15,850 bases of DNA from SZUA-430 sp964647355 (GCA_964647355.1 CAZYGK010000073.1:1-15850), one strand, 5' to 3'. Positions 5,541 through 11,933 are shown, counted from the stretch's first letter. Numbers and translations: made by a program. The notes: generated by a model from the sequence alone, not told the origin.

Positions 5541-6523
5541 GCGGCTTCCTCTTCTTCGCCGAAGTCGAAGGCCTCGGACGTTTCGATGTCCTTGCGCCCT
5601 GCGGCGGCCATCTGGACGTTCTTGACAGCCTGCCTGTAGTAGCTGGCCTTCAGCTCGGCGCCGATGCCCCTGCGGCCCAACAGGACGGGGCTGTAGACCT
5701 CGCTGCCAACGCCCATGAACGGGGTCAGCACGGTTTCGCCGGGGTTGCTGAACAGCACGACGCAGCGGTCGATCACATCGAGCTGCAGCGGGTGAACGTG
5801 CTTCTCGTCATCGCTTTCCCGAGACTCGCGGAACGGCAGAACGCGATTCATGCGCACGTCATCCCACATGCAATCCGCGTACTGACGCCAGATCCAATGC
5901 GACCAGCGGTTTTCGGTCTGCTTGCCTGTCCAGCCGCGATACGGCAGCAGATCTGCAGGCGGAACGCGCTCGCCCGCGTAGTCGTGCAGACCTGTTGGGT
6001 GTTGCACTGGAATAGGGTTCGTACCGACGCGACGGAATGTCAGCAGTTGGTCGCCGCTGGCGACGCCGCAATCAATCGAGTCAGCGCACAGCGAGGCATG
6101 CGCGAGGTTCTTCTGCATCGTCCGAAGTCGGACGGCGAGAGGCTCCTTCCAGATCATCCTCCGGCCGGTGTAGCGCCAGCCTTCGGCCTCGTGCAGGCGG
6201 ATGATGTCGCCGGGGAAGTCGATCAGAGAATCGGTGCCGCTGTTGCTGCGCGGCACATCCATGCAGTGCACCGCGGTGATCCGCCCCGGCATCGTGACCC
6301 TGGCCAACTCACGCACGACAAAGCGGTAGTGCTCGAAGAAGGCGCCGTAGTCGTCGCAGTTGGACAGGTCGCGCTCGTCGCTGCTGTAGTGATACAGGCC
6401 ACCGAACGGCGGCGAGTAGATCGACAGGTGAACACTGCCGGCAGGCAGGCCCGCCATCACTTCCATGCAGTCCCCGTTGTAAATCGCGAAGCGATCCGTC
6501 ACGCACTGGTCGGCTACAGCCAT
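5537..6523 (-). CDS. Phage DNA methyltransferase (N4/N6 amino type)
   Basis: 328 aa, ATG with GGAG 8 nt upstream, overlapping the helicase gene by 10 nt. The catalytic motif IV is SPPF (37-40) after a motif-I-like start YNGDCMEVMAGLPAGSVHL; the AdoMet-binding FMGVGSE motif (268-274) is near the C-terminus, so the order is catalytic motif before AdoMet motif (beta class). SPP[YF] is commonest in N4-cytosine enzymes but also occurs in N6-adenine ones, so the base is unresolved. No cognate restriction nuclease is present. It may protect phage DNA or mark replication. Confidence 0.88.
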   Translation of the reverse strand: MAVADQCVTDRFAIYNGDCMEVMAGLPAGSVHLSIYSPPFGGLYHYSSDERDLSNCDDYGAFFEHYRFVVRELARVTMPGRITAVHCMDVPRSNSGTDSLIDFPGDIIRLHEAEGWRYTGRRMIWKEPLAVRLRTMQKNLAHASLCADSIDCGVASGDQLLTFRRVGTNPIPVQHPTGLHDYAGERVPPADLLPYRGWTGKQTENRWSHWIWRQYADCMWDDVRMNRVLPFRESRESDDEKHVHPLQLDVIDRCVVLFSNPGETVLTPFMGVGSEVYSPVLLGRRGIGAELKASYYRQAVKNVQMAAAGRKDIETSEAFDFGEEEEAA

Positions 6524-7878
6524 GCGGGCATCTCCATTTGCTTGGTGTGGCGGTTCACGCGGGCAATGCCTCGCGCGCTGTTCATCTCTGCGACGAGGTT
6601 GGAAAACATCTCGTCGGCCTGCTCAGCTTTGCGCTGCAGGTTTCTCATCACGCCGCGCTCGCCTTCTGTCGTCACGATGTCCACGCGGACGGCGCGCTTC
6701 TGGCCGAAGCGCCAGCAGCGGCGGACGGCTTGGTAATACTGCTCGAAGCTGTGCGAGGGGAAGAAAGTGACGTGGTTGCAGTGCTGATAGTTCAAGCCCC
6801 ATGCGCCGATCTTGGGCTTGGTGATGAGCACCCGCGCCTTGCCTTCCGCGAAGGCGATCAGCCGTTCCTCTTTGGCGTCGTCGCTGTCGCTGCCGCTCAC
6901 CTGAACCGCGTCAGGAATGACGGAAAGCAACTCGTCGCCCTCTTCGTTCAGGTGGCACCAGACAAGCGCCGGCTGACCTGTTCCGTTGACCAGCTCCGCA
7001 ACCTTCGCGCAGCGCTCGCCGATGGTTCGGCGGCGCTCTTCGCGCTGTTCCTTCAGGCCAGCAGCAGGCAACGCAAAAAGCATCCCATCGGCCAGCGTGT
7101 CGGCCTCTACAAGATGCTCGATTTCGTTCAGCGGAGGCAGGCGAAACGTCGCGTCATCAAAACCAAGATCGGACGGCCTGCGGATGGCTCGCGCCCATGA
7201 GCACACCCAGCGCCAGAACGGTTGTTCGGCGTGCCCTTTGAGGCGCCACTTGATGACCTCGCCGCGCATCCGCCCCTGCGCGCTGTTGTTCAGGTCGTTC
7301 TTGAAGAAGCGATTGAGCATGTCCATGTGCCCCATGTAGCCCAGGGCTTCGGAACTGGTGCCAAGCTCGATGTAGTCGTTCGGAGCGGCTGTAGCGGTCT
7401 GCAGAAGCCGGTAAGGCACCTTGCGCATGAAGGCGGTTATCTCGCCCTTGCGCTGGCCGGCAAAGCTCTTGAGAATGCTGGATTCGTCGCACACCACTCC
7501 GCCGAAGGCCTGCCAGTCGAAGTGATGCAGCCGCTCATAGTTGGCGACGACAACATGCCCGCGGCTGTTGCCGTCGCGGGAGACGCATGCCTCTACGCCG
7601 AACTTCTCGGCTTCGCGCACGGTCTGCGTAGCCACCGCAAGCGGCGTCATGTACAGGACCGGTTTGCTTGTGTGCCTGGCGACGTTCGATGCCCACGTCA
7701 GCCCCATAGGCGTCTTGCCAAGCCCGCAATCGGCGAATATCGCCGCGCGCCCTTTGCGCACCGCCCAATCGACCATTTCGCGCTGAAAGTCGAACAGCGA
7801 ATCAGGCATCCAGACAGGCGCGAATCCGCTATCAGCGCCGGCCTGAGTCTTGGCCTGCAGAAAGCTCTCGTAATTCAC
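6514..7878 (-). CDS. SNF2/superfamily 2 DNA helicase
   Basis: 454 aa, GTG start overlapping the upstream stop as GTGA, AGGGG upstream. Walker A ADCGLGKT (49-56), motif II DESS (131-134), motif III-like TATAAPND (161-168), a C-terminal GLNYQHCNHVTFF segment and motif VI QAVRRCWRFGQKRAVR (383-398) define a two-lobe superfamily 2 ATPase of SNF2 type. It likely moves on double-stranded DNA. It is cotranscribed with a methyltransferase, a pairing I know from other phages; an anti-restriction or fork-remodelling role is inference. Confidence 0.9.
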   Translation of the reverse strand: MNYESFLQAKTQAGADSGFAPVWMPDSLFDFQREMVDWAVRKGRAAIFADCGLGKTPMGLTWASNVARHTSKPVLYMTPLAVATQTVREAEKFGVEACVSRDGNSRGHVVVANYERLHHFDWQAFGGVVCDESSILKSFAGQRKGEITAFMRKVPYRLLQTATAAPNDYIELGTSSEALGYMGHMDMLNRFFKNDLNNSAQGRMRGEVIKWRLKGHAEQPFWRWVCSWARAIRRPSDLGFDDATFRLPPLNEIEHLVEADTLADGMLFALPAAGLKEQREERRRTIGERCAKVAELVNGTGQPALVWCHLNEEGDELLSVIPDAVQVSGSDSDDAKEERLIAFAEGKARVLITKPKIGAWGLNYQHCNHVTFFPSHSFEQYYQAVRRCWRFGQKRAVRVDIVTTEGERGVMRNLQRKAEQADEMFSNLVAEMNSARGIARVNRHTKQMEMPAWL

Positions 7879-8120
7879 CGCGCCCCCTTGAACTGCTTGA
7901 TGAGCGCATCGGCCTTAGCCGACACGCCGAGGATTGAGCCGCTGAATCCGTACTTGTCGCGCGTCTCGCTGGCGATGGCGCTGTAGTCCTTTGCCTGCGG
8001 AGCGGGCATGCGGCTTGTGAAGCTGGGCGGCCAGTTGTGGCGCTTCACCAGTTCGAGGAAATAGCCAGCAGGATGCGTCGCCTCGCCGTGCCGCTTTGGG
8101 GGCTTGCGCTTTGTAGGCAT
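7875..8120 (-). CDS. Hypothetical phage protein, 81 aa
   Basis: ATG at 8120, or GTG at 8123 just before it; GGGGGAG is only 2 nt from the ATG, so the exact start is uncertain. Basic N-terminus (PTKRKPPKRHGE), then a motif HPAGYFLELVKRHNWPPSFTSRMPA and a helical end. An overlapping 78-aa ORF in another frame was discarded because this one couples by GTGA to the helicase. No known family recognised. Confidence 0.6.
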   Translation of the reverse strand: MPTKRKPPKRHGEATHPAGYFLELVKRHNWPPSFTSRMPAPQAKDYSAIASETRDKYGFSGSILGVSAKADALIKQFKGAR

Positions 8121-8187
8121 CACTCCCCCGCGGCAAGAGCATCAAAGCCATACCCGTGGTGCGACGGGACGTGGGGGGATTCGCCCC

Positions 8188-8454
8188 TCATGCCGCCTCC
8201 CGCGACTGCTCGCGCAACACGCCCCACTGCACATCGGGGCGCAGTTCTTCGCATAGCACCGGAGCGCCGGCCGCGCGCGTCGCCAGTTCAATCGCCGGGC
8301 AGTGCTCGGCAGGGACGCGGCGGTCGGTGTTGAACCAGGGCCAGACATGACGCCGGTCGCTGAATCCGCACGCCGCAGCCAAGGCTGCCTGACCGCCAAG
8401 CAGGTCGGCAGCTCGCTTGAGAGCGGCCTTTTCGGGAGTGATTTCTTCTGGCAC
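8188..8454 (-). CDS. Cro/YdaS-like phage regulator
   Basis: 88 aa, GTG start. Residues about 11-60 (LKRAADLLGGQAALAAACGFSDRRHVWPWFNTDRRVPAEHC) match the short helix-turn-helix of the YdaS/Cro group, which acts as a lytic-switch repressor or antitoxin. It is the first gene of the leftward operon and faces the operators. The -10 of its promoter ends 6 nt before the GTG, so the transcript may be leaderless. No Shine-Dalgarno is visible. It probably binds the 17-bp operators described here. Confidence 0.8.
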   Translation of the reverse strand: MPEEITPEKAALKRAADLLGGQAALAAACGFSDRRHVWPWFNTDRRVPAEHCPAIELATRAAGAPVLCEELRPDVQWGVLREQSREAA

Positions 8455-8460
8455 GGCGCG

Positions 8461-8490
8461 AGTCTACATGCCATAGACAGCGCGCGTCAA
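8461..8490 (-). promoter_or_regulatory. Leftward early promoter (PR-like)
   Basis: On the minus strand TTGACG (8490-8485) and TAGACT (8466-8461) are 18 nt apart. The -35 is the inner end of operator 8486-8502 and the -10 the outer end of operator 8462-8478, so bound repressor would block it. It drives the Cro-like gene and the replication operon. Confidence 0.75.
8462..8478. promoter_or_regulatory. Operator OR1-like, 17 bp
   Basis: GTCTACATGCCATAGAC, with inverted arms GTCTA and TAGAC. It matches the site at 8726-8742 at 15 of 17 positions. It covers the -10 of the leftward promoter. Confidence 0.8.
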
Positions 8491-8502
8491 TGGCCTATAG
8501 AC
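8486..8502. promoter_or_regulatory. Operator OR2-like, 17 bp
   Basis: GTCAATGGCCTATAGAC; its minus-strand reading GTCTATAGGCCATTGAC matches the site at 8703-8719 at 14 of 17 positions. Centre-to-centre distance to the first site is 24 bp. It covers the -35 of the leftward promoter and ends close to where a repressor-gene -35 would lie. Confidence 0.8.
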
Positions 8503-8522
8503 GGCATTTGCGCCAGCGCGAC

Positions 8523-8541
8523 TACTGTCTGCGCTATGGAC
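8523..8541 (+). promoter_or_regulatory. Weak repressor promoter (PRM-like) and possible third operator
   Basis: TACTGT (8523-8528) could be a -10, 7 nt before the ATG at 8536, giving a leaderless mRNA as for lambda cI. The matching -35 position (8500-8505) is poor and abuts operator 8486-8502, as expected for an activator-dependent promoter. GTCTGCGCTATGGAC (8527-8541) is a 15-bp degenerate relative of the operators. Confidence 0.35.
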
Positions 8542-8685
8542 TCACCCGACATTGCATTCAGGAAAGCGGTCGGCGACCGGCTGCGCGCGGCCCGCCAGGC
8601 GGCCGGGCTTATCCATGCGCGATGCAGGCGACCGGCAAGAGGCCCGCTTCGGCGGGCTTTTCTTCGTCCGCGAACTTTTTTCTAG
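8536..8685 (+). pseudogene. Truncated phage repressor (cI-like) remnant
   Basis: The ORF starts MDSPDIAFRKAVGDRLRAAR, continuing with residues QAAGL, a typical N-terminus and first helix of an XRE-type repressor. It then leaves the family and ends after 49 codons (RCRRPARGPLRRAFLRPRTFF). The recognition helix and dimerisation domain are absent and there is no room for them: a terminator and the right operators follow within 170 bp. The gene lies exactly where cI should be, divergent from the Cro-like gene. The body was probably deleted. A 10-bp direct repeat GGCGACCGGC occurs at 8572-8581 and 8627-8636 and may relate to the event. Confidence 0.65.
8642..8664 (+). terminator. Intrinsic terminator after the repressor remnant
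   Basis: GCCCGC, loop TTCG, GCGGGC, then TTTTCTT: a 6-bp stem with a stable UUCG tetraloop and a T tract on the plus strand. It lies inside the last third of the remnant ORF, so translation of that tail would run through the terminator. It is probably the original terminator of the repressor gene. Confidence 0.8.
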
Positions 8686-8702
8686 GTGGATACCCTACAA
8701 AC

Positions 8703-8719
8703 GTCTATCCGTCATTGAC
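8703..8719. promoter_or_regulatory. Operator OL1-like, 17 bp
   Basis: GTCTATCCGTCATTGAC. It carries the -35 (TTGACA) of the rightward promoter at its end, exactly as the site at 8486-8502 does for the leftward promoter. Confidence 0.8.
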
Positions 8720-8743
8720 AGTGCCGTCTACGTGGCATAGACT
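8715..8743 (+). promoter_or_regulatory. Rightward early promoter (PL-like)
   Basis: TTGACA (8715-8720), 17-nt spacer, TAGACT (8738-8743). The -35 lies in one operator and the -10 in the next. Transcription would begin near 8750, about 33 nt before the first gene, and cover the whole rightward train. Confidence 0.8.
8726..8742. promoter_or_regulatory. Operator OL2-like, 17 bp
   Basis: GTCTACGTGGCATAGAC with inverted arms GTCTA and TAGAC, 23 bp centre-to-centre from the preceding site. It overlaps the -10 of the rightward promoter. Confidence 0.8.
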
Positions 8744-8782
8744 GCCTACCATCGCGCCACACAAGGCGCAGGAGTGCGAGAG

Positions 8783-9010
8783 ATGGCGAAACAGCAGATC
8801 AGCGTCACGGTCACGCCGCGGCACAAGCACCAGGGCGACACCGACGTAACCGTCTTCGCGCCCGATGAAGAAGACGGGCGCCTGACGGTCGGCGTCTACA
8901 CGGGCGTCGCGCATTTCCACCTACGCCCTACCGCTGCGGAAGCCCGCGAGTTGATCGCGGCCCTGCAGCGGGCACTGGAACCGGCCGCGCAATTGGCGGA
9001 GGACGCGTGA
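8783..9010 (+). CDS. Small phage protein, paralogue 1 (75 aa)
   Basis: ATG at 8783 has GGAG 8 nt upstream; a GTG at 8774 is the alternative. First gene of the rightward operon. A beta-strand-like N-terminus (QQISVTVTPRHK...DVTVFAPDEE) leads to a C-terminal helix motif HLRPTAAEARELIAALQRALE (about residues 47-67). The same motif ends the 64-aa protein at 9228-9422, so the two are paralogues split by one gene. The function is unknown. Confidence 0.75.
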   Translation: MAKQQISVTVTPRHKHQGDTDVTVFAPDEEDGRLTVGVYTGVAHFHLRPTAAEARELIAALQRALEPAAQLAEDA

Positions 9011-9231
9011 TGACCACACTATACGCAGCGCAAGACCTGTGGGAACAGGTGCCGGATTACGACGAGGAAGACAACTCCGGCGTCATCGTCGAGCAAATCC
9101 GCATCGCTCAGGAGCACATCGGCCGCGCCGAGCGTGCCCTGCAAGCCGGGGATCAGCGTGCCGCTACTGATCTGCTCGGCAGCGCAGTGGCGGAACTGAT
9201 GGAAGTGGCAACCGGGGAGCATGTGGCATGA
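9010..9231 (+). CDS. Small acidic helical protein, 73 aa
   Basis: ATG overlaps the previous stop by one base (TGATG), with GGAGG 7 nt upstream. Acidic (DYDEEDNSG) N-terminal third, then two amphipathic helices (IVEQIRIAQEHIGRAERALQAGDQRAATDLLGSAVAELMEVA-like). It lies between the two paralogues. No known family. Confidence 0.65.
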   Translation: MTTLYAAQDLWEQVPDYDEEDNSGVIVEQIRIAQEHIGRAERALQAGDQRAATDLLGSAVAELMEVATGEHVA

Positions 9232-9422
9232 GCGTCCGAATCACGAACATGTACGGCGAGCCGGCCGCCGAGGTCTCGGCCTTCGCCATGAAGGAAGGCC
9301 GCATCTGCATCGCCATCTACAGCGGCGAAACCGTGACGCACCTGCGCCCTACCGCTGCTGAGGCGCTGGAACTGATCGCGGCTATTCACGCGGCGTTGGC
9401 AACCGAGGAAGTCGAAGCATGA
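9228..9422 (+). CDS. Small phage protein, paralogue 2 (64 aa)
   Basis: ATGA overlap with the upstream stop; GGGGAG 8 nt upstream. Its middle and end (FAMKEGRICIAIYSGETVTHLRPTAAEALELIAAIHAALA) align with the protein at 8783, including the HLRPTAAEA-ELIAA core. At DNA level the block CGCCCTACCGCTGC is identical in both. Tandem duplication and divergence are likely. Role unknown. Confidence 0.7.
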   Translation: MSVRITNMYGEPAAEVSAFAMKEGRICIAIYSGETVTHLRPTAAEALELIAAIHAALATEEVEA

Positions 9423-9601
9423 GCCTGCCCGAATACCGCAAAGCGCTGCACGGCAGGACATGGCCCGAGGCCACGCATAACGCCGGCTGGGCCGGCACTG
9501 TGTATCGCCGCTCGCGCGTGGCTGACGTGCTGTGCGCTGTGTGCATCGGCGGAACGCTGGCGCTGGTGGCGTTCTATGGGCTGTCTGGGGGGTGGAGATG
9601 A
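9419..9601 (+). CDS. Small single-pass membrane protein, 60 aa
   Basis: ATGA overlap; weak GAGGA upstream. Basic N-terminal half (MSLPEYRKALHGRTWPEA), then a hydrophobic segment VADVLCAVCIGGTLALVAFYGL (about residues 34-55) and a short C-terminus. Positive residues before the helix suggest N-in topology. Function unknown. Confidence 0.6.
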   Translation: MSLPEYRKALHGRTWPEATHNAGWAGTVYRRSRVADVLCAVCIGGTLALVAFYGLSGGWR

Positions 9602-9894
9602 GCGAATGCCTGCACCCACGAATCACGACATTCGCCATCGCCGACGAAGGCCCGGAACACGGCAAGCCGGCCGGGCTGTGGGCTTGCGAAGCGTGCGGCA
9701 TCAAGTTCGGCCCGCTGGGCACCGGATTGGTCGAACTTGCCCGCCTGAGCGCCATCAACGCGCAACTTGTGGAGGCTCTGAACGGCCTTTTGGCAGCGAC
9801 AGACCCGAATGGAGATACGCCGGTCGAGGGGTGGAAGTCGGCATGGCGTAAGGCCCGCGCCGCACTCGCGGCGGCAACGAAGGAGCAGCCATGA
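9598..9894 (+). CDS. Zinc-ribbon phage protein, 98 aa
   Basis: The ATG at 9598 (MSECLHPR) overlaps the membrane gene's stop as ATGA. C4-xx-H7... and C31-C34-type WACEACGIKFGP form a CxxH/CxxC zinc ribbon in the first 40 residues. The remainder is a helix-rich, alanine-rich tail (INAQLVEALNGLLAA and KARAALAAATKEQP). Similar zinc-ribbon accessory proteins are common in phage early operons. The function is unknown. Its end KEQP is produced by the ribosome binding site of the next gene. Confidence 0.65.
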   Translation: MSECLHPRITTFAIADEGPEHGKPAGLWACEACGIKFGPLGTGLVELARLSAINAQLVEALNGLLAATDPNGDTPVEGWKSAWRKARAALAAATKEQP

Positions 9895-10085
9895 GCGTGA
9901 ACATGAGCTATTGCCGCTTCCGCAACACGCTTGCAGCGCTGCGTGAGTGCGTAGAGGAGCTTGACGCAGACGGCAACCCGTTCGCGCAACTGGGCGACGA
10001 AGAACGCAAAGCCGCCAAGCGGCTGATCCGACTGTGCCGCGACCTTGCCGACGACTACGAGCACGAGGCAAAGGAGCAGCCATGA
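9891..10085 (+). CDS. Phage accessory protein of the MSYCRF type, 64 aa
   Basis: ATG at 9891 with AAGGAG 5 nt upstream; an internal ATG at 9903 would give MSYCRFRNTLAALREC, the usual N-terminus of this small phage family. The rest is charged and helical, ending KEQP. The role of the family is not known to me. It is embedded in the rightward train with ATGA overlaps on both sides. Confidence 0.7.
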   Translation: MSVNMSYCRFRNTLAALRECVEELDADGNPFAQLGDEERKAAKRLIRLCRDLADDYEHEAKEQP

Positions 10086-10354
10086 ACCGCGATCTACACG
10101 CCGCAGTGATCCGCGACGCTGCGCAGGATTTCCTGCGCGGCCGGCGTACTGCTTTCGCCGCCGAGGTTGAACAGCAACTTATCGAACACATGGAGTCGGA
10201 AACCATGAAACGTCCGTACATCCCGCGCGGCTGCGACCAACAGGGCTGGCATGACGACGGCTCGCTAGACGCAGCCAGCGGCGTTATCTACGTGCTGATA
10301 GTCGCGCTGTCGGTTTACGTGGTGTTGGTGCTGTCCTGGCTGGCGTGGCGATGA
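10082..10354 (+). CDS. Small membrane-anchored protein, 90 aa
   Basis: ATG overlapping the previous stop; AAGGAG 5 nt upstream. Soluble N-terminal half (IRDAAQDFLRGRRTAFAAEVEQQLIEHM), then a C-terminal hydrophobic helix (VIYVLIVALSVYVVLVLSWLAW, about residues 66-88). Likely tail-anchored. An internal ATG at 10205 would give a 49-aa protein keeping the helix. Function unknown. Confidence 0.6.
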   Translation: MNRDLHAAVIRDAAQDFLRGRRTAFAAEVEQQLIEHMESETMKRPYIPRGCDQQGWHDDGSLDAASGVIYVLIVALSVYVVLVLSWLAWR

Positions 10355-10461
10355 AAGCGCTTATCCACGATCTGATGCACGCCATCCGAGTCGGGCTGAG
10401 AGCTTGGCGGGATAGGCGGTACTACCGCAGGGGCGGATGCCCGGATGAAGGGACGTTCTGA
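10351..10461 (+). CDS. Very small basic protein, 36 aa
   Basis: ATGA overlap at its start and TGATG overlap at its end link it to both neighbours without gap. The product is basic: MKALIHDLMHAIRVGLRAW then RDRRYYRRGG, an amphipathic helix and an arginine tail. No clear Shine-Dalgarno, so it may depend on reinitiation. Supported by tight packing only. Confidence 0.5.
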   Translation: MKALIHDLMHAIRVGLRAWRDRRYYRRGGCPDEGTF

Positions 10462-10691
10462 TGAGCACATGGAACATGCCGCCAGGCGTATCGACGCGCG
10501 ATATCCCGCAGGGGCCGCTGATACACACCGAATGCGTTCTGCCGCCAGTGCCGACAACGGCGTTTGACTGGATGGCATGGGTTGACGGAGAAGAGGAAGA
10601 CGGCCCAACCGGGCGCGGGCCTACGGAATGCGAGGCACTGCGCGATCTCGCGGAGGGGTTGGCTGTTCTTTGGCTGGAGGCGAAAACATGA
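10461..10691 (+). CDS. Hypothetical acidic protein, 76 aa
   Basis: ATG one base overlapping the upstream TGA; GAAGGGA about 8 nt before it. Proline-rich start, then FDWMAWVDGEEEDGPTGRGPTECEALRDLAEGLAVLWLEA, a short domain with a C-terminal helix. No known motif. Tight packing and ribosome binding site support it. Confidence 0.6.
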   Translation: MSTWNMPPGVSTRDIPQGPLIHTECVLPPVPTTAFDWMAWVDGEEEDGPTGRGPTECEALRDLAEGLAVLWLEAKT

Positions 10692-11182
10692 AACCGCTGG
10701 CTTCATATGACCTAGTCAACGCAATGCTGATTTACGAGCCGGAAACTGGTGTTCTTAGGTGGCGCGTAACTAGGTGGCGGCACAAGGCCGGAAGCCTCGC
10801 CGGCTCACGCGACAGCAGGGGCTATTGGTACGTGACGCTAAGACCATACAGAAGCATGCCAGTGCATCGCGTTGCTTGGCTTCTCACGCGTGGGGCTTGG
10901 CCGCTTGGCGATATCGACCACATCAACGGCGACCCTAGCGACAACCGCATAGCAAACTTGCGTGATGTGCGGCACCAGGTCAACAACCAGAACAAGAAGC
11001 GCCCACACAAGACAAACGGCTCTGGCTATCTTGGTGTATCTCCATCTGACGGCGGTAGATGGAGGGCTGGCATATGGGTCAGCGGCAAAAACATCCATTT
11101 GGGGTGCTTCTCAACACCAGAGGATGCGTACAACGCCTATGTGACTGCCAAGCGCAATCTTCACGAAGGATGCACGCTATGA
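10688..11182 (+). CDS. HNH endonuclease with AP2-like DNA-binding domain
   Basis: 164 aa; ATG overlaps the previous stop, GGAGG 7 nt upstream. HNH part: H60 in PVHRVAW, D77-H78 and N80 in IDHING, N86 and N90 in NRIANLRDV. C-terminal AP2-like segment (about 112-157): SGYLGVSPSDGGRWRAGIW, then a GCFSTPEDAYNAYVTAKRN helix. This architecture is typical of free-standing phage homing-type nucleases. Base composition is visibly more AT-rich than its neighbours, and an odd 12-codon ORF follows it, both consistent with insertion. Confidence 0.88.
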   Translation: MKPLASYDLVNAMLIYEPETGVLRWRVTRWRHKAGSLAGSRDSRGYWYVTLRPYRSMPVHRVAWLLTRGAWPLGDIDHINGDPSDNRIANLRDVRHQVNNQNKKRPHKTNGSGYLGVSPSDGGRWRAGIWVSGKNIHLGCFSTPEDAYNAYVTAKRNLHEGCTL

Positions 11183-11217
11183 GTGCCGAGCAACTGGCAA
11201 TGAAGGTGTACGGATGA
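11179..11217 (+). CDS. 12-codon bridging ORF before ERF
   Basis: MSAEQLAMKVYG, with AAGGA 8 nt upstream, ATGA overlap with the HNH stop and ATGA overlap with the ERF start. The ERF Shine-Dalgarno (GAAGG) lies inside it. It may be a coupling leader, or the residual end of a gene cut by arrival of the HNH gene. Too short to be judged by composition. Confidence 0.35.
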   Translation: MSAEQLAMKVYG

Positions 11218-11933
11218 AAGTCTATCGAGCAATCAACGCGGTGCAGGGCGATCTGGCGAAGGACGGCATCGGCAAGGAGCGTACCAACACCTTCGACAAC
11301 TACAAGTTCCGCGGCATCGATGACGTTTACAACGCCCTCGCCCCGCTGCTCGCCAAGCATGGGCTGTGCATCCTGCCGCGCATCGTTAGCCGATCATGCG
11401 AAGAGCGCCAGAGCCAGAAGGGCGGAGCGCTGTTCTATGTGACCGTGGAGGCGGAATTCGATTTCGTCTCGGCCGAGGACGGCACGAAGCACACCGTCAA
11501 AACCTACGGCGAGGCAATGGACCGTGGCGACAAGGCCACCAACAAGGCCATGAGCGCGGCTTACAAGTACGCGGCATTCCAGACGTTCGCCATCCCCACG
11601 GAAGGCAACGCGGACGCCGATGCTGAGTCGCACGTTGTCGCCGCCAAGCCCGACGACCAGTACGGCCAGCAAGGCGCGCTAACCATGTTCGCTCCGCAGG
11701 CTCAGGCCGCGATCCGACGTGCTGCCGCAGCGGCTATCGCGGCGTTCGATGCCGGCAACGAATTGGGCGCGTTCGAGGAAGTCATGTCGTGCGTTGACTC
11801 GCTCGGCAAAGACGACAGCGACAAGGCGAACCAAGTGAAGCTCGCCTTCAATGCGATCTTCAAACCGCACTCCGCATTGCGGGCTGCGCTGAAACGGCTA
11901 TCCCAACAAGAGCAAGCTAAGGAGCATGCATGA
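11214..11933 (+). CDS. erf: ERF-family single-strand annealing protein
   Basis: 239 aa, ATG with GAAGG 7 nt upstream. ERF proteins anneal complementary single strands in phage recombination and genome circularisation. The diagnostic segment is GEAMDRGDKATNKAMSAAYK (99-118), preceded by FDNYKFRGIDDVYNALAPLLAKHG (27-50). The C-terminal third is helical and variable, as usual. It is followed directly by an SSB-like gene, a common recombination pairing. Confidence 0.93.
   Translation: MKVYRAINAVQGDLAKDGIGKERTNTFDNYKFRGIDDVYNALAPLLAKHGLCILPRIVSRSCEERQSQKGGALFYVTVEAEFDFVSAEDGTKHTVKTYGEAMDRGDKATNKAMSAAYKYAAFQTFAIPTEGNADADAESHVVAAKPDDQYGQQGALTMFAPQAQAAIRRAAAAAIAAFDAGNELGAFEEVMSCVDSLGKDDSDKANQVKLAFNAIFKPHSALRAALKRLSQQEQAKEHA

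Noticed and set aside
5501..6736. 411-aa plus-strand ORF opposite the methyltransferase
   Set aside because: Antisense shadow of a high-GC gene; no recognisable motif, while the minus strand encodes clear methyltransferase motifs.
7222..7986. 254-aa plus-strand ORF opposite the helicase
   Set aside because: Antisense shadow; the minus strand has Walker A and motif VI of an SNF2-type helicase.
8142..8474. 110-aa minus-strand ORF over the Cro-like gene
   Set aside because: Different frame, arginine/cysteine-rich composition, and its start overlaps the promoter -10; the YdaS-like frame is better supported.
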